Shown here in pieces: positions 17,308 through 26,448 of a DNA stretch of 39,666 bases. The stretch's first letter is position 1. The number at the start of each line of letters is the position of its first letter. Made by a program: the position numbers and the translations under genes. The notes beneath the pieces were generated by a model. The model had not been told where the DNA came from, did not search any database, and saw only the letters and a program-made list of their open reading frames with translations. This DNA is from Pseudoduganella sp. Its GTDB lineage: Bacteria > Pseudomonadota > Gammaproteobacteria > Burkholderiales > Burkholderiaceae_D. The stretch lies in contig JAJTCO010000060.1 in NCBI GenBank assembly GCA_021323265.1, forward strand, positions 1 through 39,666, in the 5' to 3' direction.

Positions 17308-20300
17308 ATGAACCACGTCTTGAGTAACGTCGAAGCGGTTGCCAATGCCTTGCAACTGATCGGTATGCCCGCTTGCGCGTGCGATGCCGACGGGGTGGTA
17401 TTCGCGTCCAACGACGAATTCGACGCCTTGTTGCAGTCGGACCCGCGCGGCCGCAACATCCTGGAGGTGTTTGCGCGCCACGTGCGCGCCGAAGCCAGCG
17501 CCCAGATGAATGCGGCGCTGGTCGCTTCCGCGGCATTGCCGCACATGGCGCCGCGCACTGCGCCGCGCTGGGACAGCGTGCTGACCAATGCCAGCGGCAA
17601 CTACGTGGCGGTGCAGCTGACCGTCAAGGCGTTGCCGGGCGGGCTGGAAGGCGGCGCCACCATCATCTTCAACGACATCAGCAGCGCCCAGCGCGACCAG
17701 CGCGCGCTACGCAAGGCCATGCTGGAGCAGCAGGCCATCCTGGAAAACGCAGCCGTCGGCATCATCCTTGCCAAGGGCGGGCATATCGTCGAGTGCAACA
17801 TGCGCGCGGCGGAAATGTTCGGCTATGCGCGCCACGAACTGGAAACGGCGCCCAGCGCCATCCTGTACCCGACGCTGGAAGAGGCGGAGCGCATCCGCAA
17901 CGAATACTTCCCGCTTCTGGAGCAGGGCAAATCGGTCGCCGTGGAGCTGCACCTGCGCCGCCGCGACGGCTCGCTGTTCTGGTGCCGCAGCAACGGGCGC
18001 GCGCTCGATCCGGCCGACCCGCGCGAAGGCGTGGTGTTCATCCTGGAGGATATCAACGAGCAGCGCGTGGCCACGGAGGCGATGGGGCGCCTGCTGCTGG
18101 AGCAGAAGGCGATCCTGGACAATGCGTCGGTCGGCATCCTGTTTACGAAGAACACGGAGATCCTGACCGTCAATCCGCGCATGGCCGAGATGTTCGGCTA
18201 CACGCAGGCGGAACTGCGCGGCCGCCCGGCGTCGGACCTGTTCGAGAACGTGGAGAAGCATGCCGCGTTCGGCCTGCTGGCCGGCCCGCGCCTGGCGGCC
18301 GGCGAGCTGTTCGAAATGAGCGAGTGCCAGCTGGTGCGCAAAGACGGCAGCGGCCTGTTGTGCCGCGTGCGCGCCAAGGCGGTCGACGAGGAGCACAACC
18401 AGGGCGGCACCATCTGGATCCTGGAGGACGTGACGATGTCGCGCCAGACGCAGATGGAAGTCGAGGCGATCATGACCAACGCCTCGATCTCGATCCTGTT
18501 CACCAAGAACCGCATCATCACGCGCTACAACCGCGGCTTTGCCGACATGTTCCGCTACCAGGGCGACGAAGCGCTGGGCATGCCCGGCCGCACCATCTAC
18601 CCGGACGACGAAACGTACGCGCGCGTGGGCGCCATTGCCGGCCCGCTGCTGGGGCAGGGCAAGCATTTCCATTGCGAGACGTTGATGCGCCGCAAGGACG
18701 GCAGCGATTTCTGGGCCCAGCTGATCGGCTATGTGGTGAACCCGGACGATCCGACCCAGGGCACGATCTGGATCATCGAGGACCGCACGGCGCAAAAGCA
18801 GGACGAGGAATCGCTGCGCAACGCGCTGCTGGAAAACCAGGCGATCCTCGACAGCGCGGTGCTGGGTATTTCCGTCTGCGAGAAAGGGCGCAACCTGCGC
18901 TGCAACGCCAAGATGGAAGAGCTGTTCGGCTATGGTCCGGGCGAGATGGCAGGCGTCAGCGTGCAGACCTTCTACCCCGACCTGGAGGCCTGGGACGCGG
19001 CGCGCAAGGCGACGGAGAAGGAATTCCTGGCCGGTCACGCCAGCTCCTATGAATACCAGCTGGTGCGCAAGGACGGCAGCAGCTTCTGGGCGCGCCTGTC
19101 CGGCCGTCCTTTCGACATGGCGGACCCGAAGGGCCGCTCGGTGTGGCTGATCGACGACGTGACCTCGCGCCGCGAGGCGGCCGAAGCGGTGCGCCGCGCG
19201 CGCGACGAGCTGGAAGTGCGCGTGCTGGAGCGCACGGCTGAACTGGCCGGCGCCAATGCCCAGCTGCAGGCGGAGATCGTGGAGCGCCGCCAGGCCGAGG
19301 CCCGCGTGCACCACATGGCCTACCACGACAGCCTGACCGGCCTGCCCAACCGCGCGCTGCTGGCGGACCGGCTGGACCGCGCCATGCTGGCCGCGCAGCG
19401 TTCGGAGCGGCGCCTGGCCGTGATGTTCATCGACCTGGACCGCTTCAAGACCATCAACGATTCGCTCGGCCACATGACGGGCGACGCCCTGCTGAAGGAA
19501 GTATCCACGCGCCTGGTGGGCGCCGTGCGCGCCAGCGACACGGTGGCGCGCCTGGGCGGCGACGAGTTCGTGGTCCTGTTGCCGGGCATCCGCAACACCG
19601 ACGAGTCGAGCCAGGTGGCGCAGAAGATCATCGACATGCTGGCCGAACCGTTCCCGATTGAAGGCCGGCTGCTGCACATCACGCCGTCGATCGGCATCTG
19701 CACCTATCCGGACGACGGCGCGGATGTCGCCACGCTGATGCGCAACGCCGACGCGGCCATGTACCACGCCAAGGCGTCGGGCCGTAACAACTACCAGTAC
19801 TTCAACGAAGAGATGAACATGGCGGCAGCCATGCACTTCGAAATGGAGAGCAGCCTGCGTTCGGCGCTGCAGCTTGGCCAGTTCGAGCTGCACTACCAGC
19901 CGATCATGGATATCGCGACGCGCCGCCTGGCCACGCTGGAAGTGCTGCTACGCTGGCGCCGCCCGTCGACCGGGCTGGTGATGCCGGACCAGTTCATCCC
20001 GCTGATCGAGGAGAACGGCCTGATCGTGCCGATTGGCGAGTGGGTGCTGCGCCGCGCCTGCGAGCAGAGCATGGAGTGGCAACGCCAGGGACTGGCGCCG
20101 GTGCCGCTGGCGATCAACCTGTCGGCGCGGCAGTTCATGCACCGCGGCCTGGTCGATTCCATCCGCCGTACGCTGGACGTGACCGGCATCGACCCGGCGC
20201 TGATCGAGTTCGAGATCACCGAAACGGCCCTGATGCAGCACGGCGAACAGACCCTGGAAATCCTGGGCCAGATCAATGCCATGGGCATCCGCCTGTCGAT

Positions 20301-20604
20301 CGACGATTTCGGCACGGGCTATTCGTCGCTGGCCTACTTGAAGCGTTTCCCGGTGCGCAAGATCAAGATCGACCGCGCCTTCATCAAGGAACTGGAAGAG
20401 AGCGCGGAAGACCGCGCCATCGTGGCCGCGATCATCGCGCTGTCGGACAGCCTGCAGCTATCCGTGGTGGCCGAAGGGGTGGAGACGGAGGGGCAGTTCC
20501 AGCTCCTGCTCGAGCAGGGCTGCACGTTTGCCCAGGGCTACCTGTTCTCCAGGCCGGTGCTGGGCGTGCGCGCCCAGCTCATGATGGAGCGCAAGGGCGA
20601 TTAA
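17308..20604 (+). CDS. Five-PAS GGDEF-EAL cyclic-di-GMP protein
   Basis: A 1098-residue soluble protein. Five PAS-like units lie at about 1-130, 140-255, 262-380, 383-500 and 508-622, several ending in a PAC-type pattern such as GTIWILEDVT. A coiled coil (about 625-668) leads to a GGDEF domain (about 670-835) with an intact GGDEF at 750-754 and an inhibitory-site motif RASD at 741-744. The EAL domain (about 845-1090) has EVL in place of EAL, but the metal- and substrate-binding residues are kept: Glu of LEVLLRW, Asn of INLSARQF, Glu of FEITETAL, DD of IDDFGTGYSSL, Lys of KIKIDRAF, and Glu of AEGVET. Both diguanylate cyclase and phosphodiesterase activities therefore look possible. No membrane segment is seen. 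The stop overlaps that of the convergent exonuclease gene by 4 bases. Confidence 0.92.
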   Translation: MNHVLSNVEAVANALQLIGMPACACDADGVVFASNDEFDALLQSDPRGRNILEVFARHVRAEASAQMNAALVASAALPHMAPRTAPRWDSVLTNASGNYVAVQLTVKALPGGLEGGATIIFNDISSAQRDQRALRKAMLEQQAILENAAVGIILAKGGHIVECNMRAAEMFGYARHELETAPSAILYPTLEEAERIRNEYFPLLEQGKSVAVELHLRRRDGSLFWCRSNGRALDPADPREGVVFILEDINEQRVATEAMGRLLLEQKAILDNASVGILFTKNTEILTVNPRMAEMFGYTQAELRGRPASDLFENVEKHAAFGLLAGPRLAAGELFEMSECQLVRKDGSGLLCRVRAKAVDEEHNQGGTIWILEDVTMSRQTQMEVEAIMTNASISILFTKNRIITRYNRGFADMFRYQGDEALGMPGRTIYPDDETYARVGAIAGPLLGQGKHFHCETLMRRKDGSDFWAQLIGYVVNPDDPTQGTIWIIEDRTAQKQDEESLRNALLENQAILDSAVLGISVCEKGRNLRCNAKMEELFGYGPGEMAGVSVQTFYPDLEAWDAARKATEKEFLAGHASSYEYQLVRKDGSSFWARLSGRPFDMADPKGRSVWLIDDVTSRREAAEAVRRARDELEVRVLERTAELAGANAQLQAEIVERRQAEARVHHMAYHDSLTGLPNRALLADRLDRAMLAAQRSERRLAVMFIDLDRFKTINDSLGHMTGDALLKEVSTRLVGAVRASDTVARLGGDEFVVLLPGIRNTDESSQVAQKIIDMLAEPFPIEGRLLHITPSIGICTYPDDGADVATLMRNADAAMYHAKASGRNNYQYFNEEMNMAAAMHFEMESSLRSALQLGQFELHYQPIMDIATRRLATLEVLLRWRRPSTGLVMPDQFIPLIEENGLIVPIGEWVLRRACEQSMEWQRQGLAPVPLAINLSARQFMHRGLVDSIRRTLDVTGIDPALIEFEITETALMQHGEQTLEILGQINAMGIRLSIDDFGTGYSSLAYLKRFPVRKIKIDRAFIKELEESAEDRAIVAAIIALSDSLQLSVVAEGVETEGQFQLLLEQGCTFAQGYLFSRPVLGVRAQLMMERKGD

Positions 20605-21365
20605 GCGCCCAGCGTCGCGATCACCGGCGCATGGTCGGACGGCTGCTGCCATTTGCGCGGCGCGCGGTCGATCACGCACGAGACGCAGCGCTCCTTGAGC
20701 GGCGCCGACAGCAGCACGTGGTCGATGCGCAGGCCCTTGTTCTTCTGGAAGCCCAGCATGCGGTAATCCCACCAGGAGAAGGACTTTTCCGGCTGCTCGA
20801 ACAGGCGGAAGGAGTCGTGCAGCCCGAGGTCGATCAGGGCTTGCAGGGCGGCGCGCTCCTTGTCCGAGCAGAAGATGTCGCCTTCCATGGCCGGGTCGTG
20901 CGTGTCGCGGATGTCGGGCACGATGTTGTAGTCGCCCAGCACCGCCAGCTGCGGGTTGCGCGCCAGTTCGTGGCCCAGCCAGTCGCGGAAGGCCGACAGC
21001 CAGCCCAGCTTGTAGGTGTACTTGTCCGAGTCGAGCGCCTGGCCGTTCGGCACGTAGGCGTTGACCACGCGGATGCCGTTGATGGTGGCAGCCAGGATGC
21101 GCTGCTGTTCGTCCGGGTAGTGGGGATTGTTCTTGACCACGTCCTGCATCGGGTGGCGCGACAGGATGGCCACGCCGTTGTAGGTCTTCTGGCCGTTGAA
21201 CACGACCTGGTAGCCCGCTTCCTCGATTTCCTTGATGGGGAACTTGTCGTCGGTCAGCTTGGTTTCCTGGATGCAGAGCACGTCGACCGGGTTCTCGCCC
21301 AGCCATTTCATAACGTGCGGCAAGCGAACATTCAATGAGTTAACATTCCAAGTGGCCAGTTTCAT
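20601..21365 (-). CDS. xthA: Exodeoxyribonuclease III (AP endonuclease)
   Basis: A 254-residue enzyme of the ExoIII/APE1 family, which cuts DNA at abasic sites and degrades 3' ends in base-excision repair. Motifs: ATWNVNSLNVR at the N-terminus, LCIQETKL with the metal-binding Glu, VNAYVPNG, GDYNIVPDIRD with the catalytic Asp/Asn, the Trp-rich FSWWDYR, LRIDHVL and the C-terminal SDHAPV with the catalytic His. Length is normal for the family (E. coli 268). It is a single gene whose stop overlaps the convergent GGDEF-EAL gene by 4 bases. The upstream spacer contains a candidate promoter. Confidence 0.95.
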   Translation of the reverse strand: MKLATWNVNSLNVRLPHVMKWLGENPVDVLCIQETKLTDDKFPIKEIEEAGYQVVFNGQKTYNGVAILSRHPMQDVVKNNPHYPDEQQRILAATINGIRVVNAYVPNGQALDSDKYTYKLGWLSAFRDWLGHELARNPQLAVLGDYNIVPDIRDTHDPAMEGDIFCSDKERAALQALIDLGLHDSFRLFEQPEKSFSWWDYRMLGFQKNKGLRIDHVLLSAPLKERCVSCVIDRAPRKWQQPSDHAPVIATLGA

Positions 21366-21726
21366 GTGCGTCTTTCAAGTTGCGGGGGCGCTGATCTTAA
21401 CAATACTTGCTACGGTCTGTGAAGCTGTGGTTTTTGAGCATAGTAATGATTCTGTGGTGTCATCAAAATTGCGAAATCTTGTAGTAAAAAGGGCGCAACG
21501 AAAAAAAAATTTCCAATAGTGCTTCATAGTTATCAGATTGGTACTAAAATCACACTATAAACAACCGTAAACGTCAATATACTTACAAGGTTGGTATCGA
21601 AGTTGTTTCCGCGACGCTGGGTATTTTTGCTTATTTACAACGGACCAAATGTTGTCCTGCGTCAATAAGTGGTAATATAGGGAAACTAATTCCGATTTAA
21701 CAGGCACTGCAAACTAAAGGAATAAC
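21366..21726. other. AT-rich intergenic region
   Basis: About 360 bases without a supportable gene, clearly richer in A and T than the rest of the window, with A tracts near 21500. It separates the exonuclease gene (leftward) from the 116-residue orphan (rightward). A possible -10 (TAATAT or ATATAG) lies near 21672-21680 with TTGTCC about 15-17 bases upstream. GGAC and GTCC also form a short inverted repeat around CAAATGTT just before it. No transposase remnant, tRNA or direct-repeat boundary is seen. The composition suggests either a strongly regulated promoter region or the edge of acquired DNA. Confidence 0.5.
21394..21423 (-). promoter_or_regulatory. Candidate promoter of the exonuclease III gene
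   Basis: On the minus strand TTCACA (21418-21423) is followed after 18 bases by TAAGAT (21394-21399), about 30 bases before the start codon. The match to a sigma-70 promoter is fair (5/6 and 4/6), and the position suits a short leader. Confidence 0.35.
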
Positions 21727-22077
21727 ATGCGATCTGCATTCGAAGCATGGGCGCAGAAGGACGGCCAGATCGTCCGGAGGCGCGAAGACAAGCCAGACGA
21801 GTATCTGGTTTATGAAACGCAACGCCGTTGGCTGATTTGGCAAGCGGCGCTGGAACATGGTAAGTCGCCCGCTGGCCGCAAGTCGGCCAAGGAAACGGGT
21901 GTGCGCGCCAGTGCCCAGCGACCACAGGCCATTGCAACAGCCGACGCAGAAGTGCGTAACCAGGTCCTGAACGAAGTCCTTGACGCGTTCCAGGGGCTGG
22001 GTGGTGGCACCGGCATGGACGACATCATGCACGTCATCCAGGGCTTGAAGCAGAAAAAAGCCCAAGCGGGTGAATGA
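21727..22077 (+). CDS. Small hypothetical protein, 116 residues
   Basis: Function not recognised. The start is set by AAAGGAA about 5 bases before the ATG. The N-terminal pattern FEAWAQKDG..., then Y followed by W..WQAALEHGK, resembles a short segment I associate with many hypothetical proteins of Burkholderiales and their phages. The middle (about 45-70) is low-complexity and basic, and the C-terminus (about 75-112) looks like one or two amphipathic helices around a Gly-rich GLGGGTGMDD. There is no signal peptide or membrane segment. The stop lies just before the next gene on the same strand, suggesting co-transcription from the AT-rich upstream region. Confidence 0.6.
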   Translation: MRSAFEAWAQKDGQIVRRREDKPDEYLVYETQRRWLIWQAALEHGKSPAGRKSAKETGVRASAQRPQAIATADAEVRNQVLNEVLDAFQGLGGGTGMDDIMHVIQGLKQKKAQAGE

Positions 22078-22087
22078 GTCTGCCTGC

Positions 22088-22543
22088 ATGCCATCCAGGT
22101 TGAACCGCGTCGCGTTCGCTGCCTTTGCCGCAGCGGCGTTGGCCGGTTGCGCGACCCTGTTCGATTCGAACGAGCAGACAGTGCTGGTACAGACCGTGCT
22201 GGATCACCAGCAGGTGTCCGGCATCGGCTGTGTGCTGACGAACGACAAGGGGCGTTGGTTCGTGACTTCACCCGGGCGGGCGACGGTGCGGAAAAGCACC
22301 CAGCCGCTCGTGGTCGACTGCCGCCGCGAGGATGTCTGGGCCTACGACCAGGTCGATGCGCGCCAGAACGCTTCCAAGTGGGGCAATATCATCTTTACCC
22401 TGGGCGCGGGCCAGATCGTCGACAAGCAGACTGGCGCCGGCTTTGACCTCCCGTCCACGCTGACAGTGATCCTGCAGCGCGGGGAGGGCGCCGCTGCGCG
22501 CGGCGCGCCGCCACAGCAGCCGTCCCCCAATTCCATCTACTGA
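22088..22543 (+). CDS. Putative outer-membrane lipoprotein, 151 residues
   Basis: A short signal peptide with lipobox LAGC (lipidated Cys21; MPSRLNRVAFAAFAAAALAG before it) marks a lipoprotein; residue +2 is Ala, so transfer to the outer membrane is expected. The mature part has GCVLTNDKGRWFVTSPG, STQPLVVDCRR and an ASKWGNIIFTLGAGQIVD segment with a Gly-rich hydrophobic stretch, ending in a Pro/Gln-rich tail. This pattern resembles small lipoproteins of unknown role that contain a Thr/Pro-rich beta fold and a glycine-zipper-like helix. An in-frame GTG at 22070 would add six residues and overlap the upstream gene; neither start has a strong ribosome binding site. A terminator follows. Confidence 0.72.
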   Translation: MPSRLNRVAFAAFAAAALAGCATLFDSNEQTVLVQTVLDHQQVSGIGCVLTNDKGRWFVTSPGRATVRKSTQPLVVDCRREDVWAYDQVDARQNASKWGNIIFTLGAGQIVDKQTGAGFDLPSTLTVILQRGEGAAARGAPPQQPSPNSIY

Positions 22544-22580
22544 GCGCTGCCGCGCGGCGGCGTCTGGCGACCCGGCCATA

Positions 22581-22610
22581 AAAAAGGGGCGGGAAATCCC
22601 GCCCCTTTTT
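22581..22610. terminator. Bidirectional terminator between lipoprotein gene and pepA
   Basis: A 14-bp perfect stem (AAAAAGGGGCGGGA / TCCCGCCCCTTTTT) with a 2-base centre. It has an A run on one side and a T run on the other, so it works in both directions and serves both convergent genes. Confidence 0.9.
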
Positions 22611-22628
22611 GCTGCTGCGTGCGCAGGC

Positions 22629-24122
22629 TTACGCGCGGCTGATCAGGAAGTTGGCCAGCAGCGGCACCGGACGGCCGGTCGCGCCCTTGGCGGCGCCCGA
22701 TTTCCAGGCGGTGCCGGCGATATCGACGTGCGCCCATGGATACTTGCGGGTGAAGTTTTCCAGGAAGGCGGCCGCGGTGCAGGAAGCGCCGCCAGGGGAG
22801 CCGATGTTGGCCAGGTCGGCGAAGTTGGACTTCAGCTGCTCGTTGTATTGCTCGCCGATCGGCAGGCGCCATGCGGTGTCGCCGGTGGCCTTGCCGGAGG
22901 CCAGCAGGGCGTCGGCCAGGGCGTTGCCGGCGTCGTCGTCGCGCGCAAAGATGCCGCTGTTGTGGTGGCCCAGGGCGACGATGCAAGCGCCGGTCAGGGT
23001 CGCCACGTCAATCACGGCGGCCGGGTTGAAGCGCTCGGCGTAGGTCAGCGCATCGCACAGGATCAGGCGGCCTTCGGCGTCGGTGTTCAGGATCTCGATG
23101 GTCAGGCCGTTCATCGAGGTGACAATGTCGCCCGGCTTGGTGGCGCGGCCGGAAGGCATGTTCTCGCAGGCGGCCACGATGCCGATCACGTTGGACTTCA
23201 GGCCCATTTCGCCGATGGCGCGGAAGGTGCCCAGCACGGAGCCGGCGCCGCACATGTCGTACTTCATCTCGTCCATGCCGGGACCGGCCTTGATCGAAAT
23301 GCCGCCGGTGTCGAAGGTGATGCCTTTGCCCACCAGGACGGTCGGGGCTTCCTTGGCCTTGCCGCCCTTGTGCTTGAGGACGATGAACTTGGGCGCCTGC
23401 TCGGAGCCGTTGGTCACGGACAGGAAGGAGCCCATCTTCAGGGCTTCCATCTGCTTGCGGTCCAGGATTTCGACTTCAAAGCCGAAGTCCTTGGCCAGCT
23501 TCTTGGCGGTGTTGGCCAGGTAGGTCGGGGTGCAGACGTTGGCGGACAGGTTGCCCAGGTCCTTGGTCAGCTCCATGCCGTTGGCGATGGCAACGGCCTG
23601 CGACAGTGCTAGCTTGGTGGCGGCATTGGCGGCGACGGCCAGGGCCACTTTCTTCGGGCCGGTCCAGGCCGGGTCCTTCTTGGACTTTTGCGCGTCGGTG
23701 CGGTAGACAGCGTCGCGGCCGGCCAGCACGGCGGCACGGATCGCCCAGTTCACGTCGCGGCCTTTCACTTCATCGAGCGGCAGTGCGATAATAGCGTCCG
23801 TCGCAGCGACGGTGCCCAGCGCCTTGATGGCGGCGTTGATGGCCGAGCCGATGGCTTTTTCGGCGACCGCTTCATCGTTGCCCAGGCCAACGAGCAGCAC
23901 GCGGTCGGCGGCGGCGCCTTTCAGGCCGCGCAGCAGCAGGGTGGTGCCGGCCTTGCCGGTGATGTCGCCGGACTTCAACGCAGCAGTGATTTCACCGGCG
24001 CTATCGAGGGCTTTAGCCGCTTTCGAGAGTTTCTTGTTTTCGAAGACGCCGACCACGACGCAGCCGCTTTTGGCGCTGGCAATGGTGTTCTTGGCGTCGA
24101 ATGCTTTTATGCTAAAGTCCAT
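22629..24122 (-). CDS. pepA: Leucyl aminopeptidase PepA
   Basis: A 497-residue cytosolic aminopeptidase of family M17, which removes N-terminal residues from peptides and uses two metal ions. Family motifs are [28 protein letters not shown] and the signature NTDAEGRL at residues 346-353; the N-terminal macrodomain-like part covers about 1-160. A good ribosome binding site (AAGGAG) precedes the ATG at 24122, and a perfect TATAAT lies on the same strand at 24152-24157 without a clear -35. PepA homologues also bind DNA in some bacteria, but nothing here tests that. The divergent arrangement with lptF-lptG is widespread in proteobacteria; holC, often downstream of pepA, is not found here. Confidence 0.96.
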   Translation of the reverse strand: MDFSIKAFDAKNTIASAKSGCVVVGVFENKKLSKAAKALDSAGEITAALKSGDITGKAGTTLLLRGLKGAAADRVLLVGLGNDEAVAEKAIGSAINAAIKALGTVAATDAIIALPLDEVKGRDVNWAIRAAVLAGRDAVYRTDAQKSKKDPAWTGPKKVALAVAANAATKLALSQAVAIANGMELTKDLGNLSANVCTPTYLANTAKKLAKDFGFEVEILDRKQMEALKMGSFLSVTNGSEQAPKFIVLKHKGGKAKEAPTVLVGKGITFDTGGISIKAGPGMDEMKYDMCGAGSVLGTFRAIGEMGLKSNVIGIVAACENMPSGRATKPGDIVTSMNGLTIEILNTDAEGRLILCDALTYAERFNPAAVIDVATLTGACIVALGHHNSGIFARDDDAGNALADALLASGKATGDTAWRLPIGEQYNEQLKSNFADLANIGSPGGASCTAAAFLENFTRKYPWAHVDIAGTAWKSGAAKGATGRPVPLLANFLISRA

Positions 24123-24151
24123 TTGGTTTTCTCCTTAATTTTGTAGAACGA

Positions 24152-24159
24152 ATTATAAA
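24152..24159. promoter_or_regulatory. Overlapping divergent -10 elements between pepA and lptF
   Basis: The sequence ATTATAAA reads as TATAAT on the pepA strand (24152-24157) and TATAAA on the lptF strand (24154-24159). No convincing -35 partner is seen for either. If the lptF-strand element is used, transcription would begin at or next to the lptF start codon (24166), giving a leaderless or nearly leaderless message. Confidence 0.35.
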
Positions 24160-24165
24160 CGTCGA

Positions 24166-25281
24166 ATGATTTTCCATCGTGCCCTCCGCCGTGAGCTGGT
24201 CAGCTCTGCCGGGGCCTCCTTTACGGTTCTGTTCTCGATCCTCCTGACGTGGACCTTGATCAACATCCTCGGCAAAGCGGCCGGCGGCAAGGTTGCATCC
24301 AGCGATGTCATCGCGCTTATTGCGTTCGCAGCCCTGAATTATCTGCCAATTGTCCTGATTTTCACCAGTTTTATTTCCGTCCTGATGGTGGTGACCCGCA
24401 TCTACAAGGATTCGGAAATGGTGGTGTGGTTCGCGTCCGGCGTCAGCCTGACGCGTTTCATCAAGCCGGTGCTGATGTTCGCCTTGCCCCTGATCGTGCT
24501 GACCGGGGTGCTGAGTTTTTACGCAACCCCCTGGGCGCGTGCGAAGAGCGCCGAGTATGTGGAGCGCTTCACCAAGCGCGAGGACCTGCAGAAGGTGTCG
24601 CCCGGCCAGTTCAAGGAATCCTCCTCCGCCAACCGCATCTTCTTTGTCGAAGGCGTATCCGGCAGCAGCGCGGTGGTGCGCAATGTCTTCGTCAACCAGG
24701 TCGACGAGAAGGGAACGTCGGTGGTGGTGGCGAGCGAAGGCGTGATCGAAACCCTGCCGTCCGGCGACCGCCACCTGGTGCTGAAGAACGGCCGCCGCTA
24801 CCAGGGCAAGCCGGGCGACGCCGATTTCCAAAGCATGGAATTTGAGCGCTACAGCATGCGCGTGTCGCAGCAGACCGCGGAAGTGGGCGGGCAGAAGGAA
24901 GCCAAGGTCTTGCCGACCACTGAATTGCTGGCGACCGGCACTGATCCGGCCAAGGCGGAGCTGATGTGGCGCATGTCGCTGCCGCTCGCCTGCATGGTGC
25001 TGGTCTTGCTGGCGATTCCGCTGGGCTTCGTCAATCCGCGCGCGGGCAGTGCCAGCAACCTGATCATCGCGTTGCTGATCTTCTTCACCTATAACAACCT
25101 GATCAACGTGATCGAGTCCGGCATCAGGCGCGGCAAGTTCGGCTTCGGCATGGCGTGGTGGCCGCTGCACGTGAGCATGGCGCTGATCGTACTGGCGCTG
25201 TTCGCCTGGCGCCTGAACGTGAACCACCGCTACCATCCGCGCGCCCTGTGGGCAGCCTTCAAGCGCGGAGGCGCCAAATGA
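24166..25281 (+). CDS. lptF: LPS export permease LptF
   Basis: A 371-residue inner-membrane permease of the LptB2FG transporter that extracts lipopolysaccharide from the inner membrane and passes it to LptC. The N-terminal pattern MIFHRALRREL and hydrophobic segments near 15-35, 55-80 and 100-120 come first. A periplasmic beta-jellyroll domain follows (about 130-265; RIFFVEGVSG, GDRHLVLKNGRRYQG). Three further segments (about 270-350) include LVLLAIPLGFVNPRAGSASNL. Length is typical. It has no clear ribosome binding site. It overlaps lptG by 4 bases (ATGA), as usual for this pair. Confidence 0.95.
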   Translation: MIFHRALRRELVSSAGASFTVLFSILLTWTLINILGKAAGGKVASSDVIALIAFAALNYLPIVLIFTSFISVLMVVTRIYKDSEMVVWFASGVSLTRFIKPVLMFALPLIVLTGVLSFYATPWARAKSAEYVERFTKREDLQKVSPGQFKESSSANRIFFVEGVSGSSAVVRNVFVNQVDEKGTSVVVASEGVIETLPSGDRHLVLKNGRRYQGKPGDADFQSMEFERYSMRVSQQTAEVGGQKEAKVLPTTELLATGTDPAKAELMWRMSLPLACMVLVLLAIPLGFVNPRAGSASNLIIALLIFFTYNNLINVIESGIRRGKFGFGMAWWPLHVSMALIVLALFAWRLNVNHRYHPRALWAAFKRGGAK

Positions 25282-26447
25282 GTATCCTGCAGCGCTATTT
25301 CTTCGTTTCGATCCTGCAGGCGGTGGCATTCGCCCTGGCCGCGCTGCTTGGCCTGCAGGCCTTCTTCGACCTGACCGGCGAGTTGCCGGTGCTCGGCAAG
25401 AACGGCTATGGCATGCAGCACGCGGCCCTGTATACCCTGGCAATGGTTCCGCAGCACGTGGGCGAGGTGCTGCCGGTGGCCGCGCTGATCGGCACCATCT
25501 ATACGATGGCGCAGTTCGCCTCGACTTCCGAGTTCACCATCATGCGCGCGGCGTCGATGTCCACCCGCATGGCCGCCGTCATGGTCGGCAAGGTGGGATT
25601 GGTGCTGGTGGCGCTGGCTTTCATCGTCGGTGAGCTGGTCACGCCCCGCCTCGCGCCACTGGCCGAGAAGCTGCGCCTGACGGGACGCGGCGCCACGGTT
25701 TCGTCGGAGTTCCGCTCCGGCATGTGGACCAAGGACATCATCAAGAGCGAAGGCATGCAGGGCGCGGTGCAGGGCACCCGCTTCTTCAACGTGCGCGAGG
25801 TCAGGTCGGACGGCAAGCTGGTCGATGTCAAGCTGTACGATTTCGACACCAGCTTCCGCCTGCGCACGCTGACGCTGGCGAAGTCGGCTGTCTTCGAGGG
25901 CAACAACACCTGGCGCCTGAATGACGTCACGGAGAACATCTTCAGCAACCCGGCCCTGGCCGTGGAAGGAGCCGAAGCCAACCTGGCCAACAACTTCGCC
26001 CAGGCCACCAGCGCAGTCGAGATCAGGCAGCACGCCACCAGGCAGCTCATTTCCGAGATCACGCCCAAGATCCTGTCGGTGTCCCGTTCCGATCCTGAAC
26101 GCATGTCGGCCAACGAACTCCGGGTCTATACCCGCCACCTGCAGGAGAACAAGCAGGAGACGGAACGCTTCAAGATCGCGTTCTGGAAAAAGCTGTTCGA
26201 CCCGCTGGCCATCCTGGTGCTGATGGCGCTGGCGCTGCCGTTCGCCTACCTGCACACGCGTGCCGGGGGCGTGAGCCTGAAGATTTTCATCGGCATCATG
26301 ATCGGGGTCAGCTTCCTGCTGGTGAACACGCTGTTCTCGCATATCGGCGTGCTGTCGGCGCTACCGGCCTTCCTGACCGCGCTCATGCCAAGCCTGCTGT
26401 ACCTGATGCTGGCCCTGGCGGCGCTTTACTGGGTGGAGCGGCACTGA
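25278..26447 (+). CDS. lptG: LPS export permease LptG
   Basis: A 389-residue partner of LptF in the LptB2FG complex. The start at 25278 overlaps the lptF stop; the frame is open upstream, but MSILQRYFFVSILQAV is the typical N-terminus. Six membrane segments flank a periplasmic domain: about 12-32, 55-80 and 100-125 before it, and about 305-325, 330-352 and 358-383 after it. Visible family patterns are VGELVTPRLAPLAEKLRL and ILVLMALALPFAYLHTRAGG. It is 20-30 residues longer than E. coli LptG (360), mostly in the periplasmic part. The next gene begins 1 base after the stop. Confidence 0.94.
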   Translation: MSILQRYFFVSILQAVAFALAALLGLQAFFDLTGELPVLGKNGYGMQHAALYTLAMVPQHVGEVLPVAALIGTIYTMAQFASTSEFTIMRAASMSTRMAAVMVGKVGLVLVALAFIVGELVTPRLAPLAEKLRLTGRGATVSSEFRSGMWTKDIIKSEGMQGAVQGTRFFNVREVRSDGKLVDVKLYDFDTSFRLRTLTLAKSAVFEGNNTWRLNDVTENIFSNPALAVEGAEANLANNFAQATSAVEIRQHATRQLISEITPKILSVSRSDPERMSANELRVYTRHLQENKQETERFKIAFWKKLFDPLAILVLMALALPFAYLHTRAGGVSLKIFIGIMIGVSFLLVNTLFSHIGVLSALPAFLTALMPSLLYLMLALAALYWVERH

Positions 26448-26448
26448 C

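Noticed and set aside
21232..21519. Plus-strand 95-codon frame across the 5' end of the exonuclease gene and the AT-rich spacer
   Set aside because: It starts inside xthA on the opposite strand, has no ribosome binding site and shows no recognisable protein pattern.
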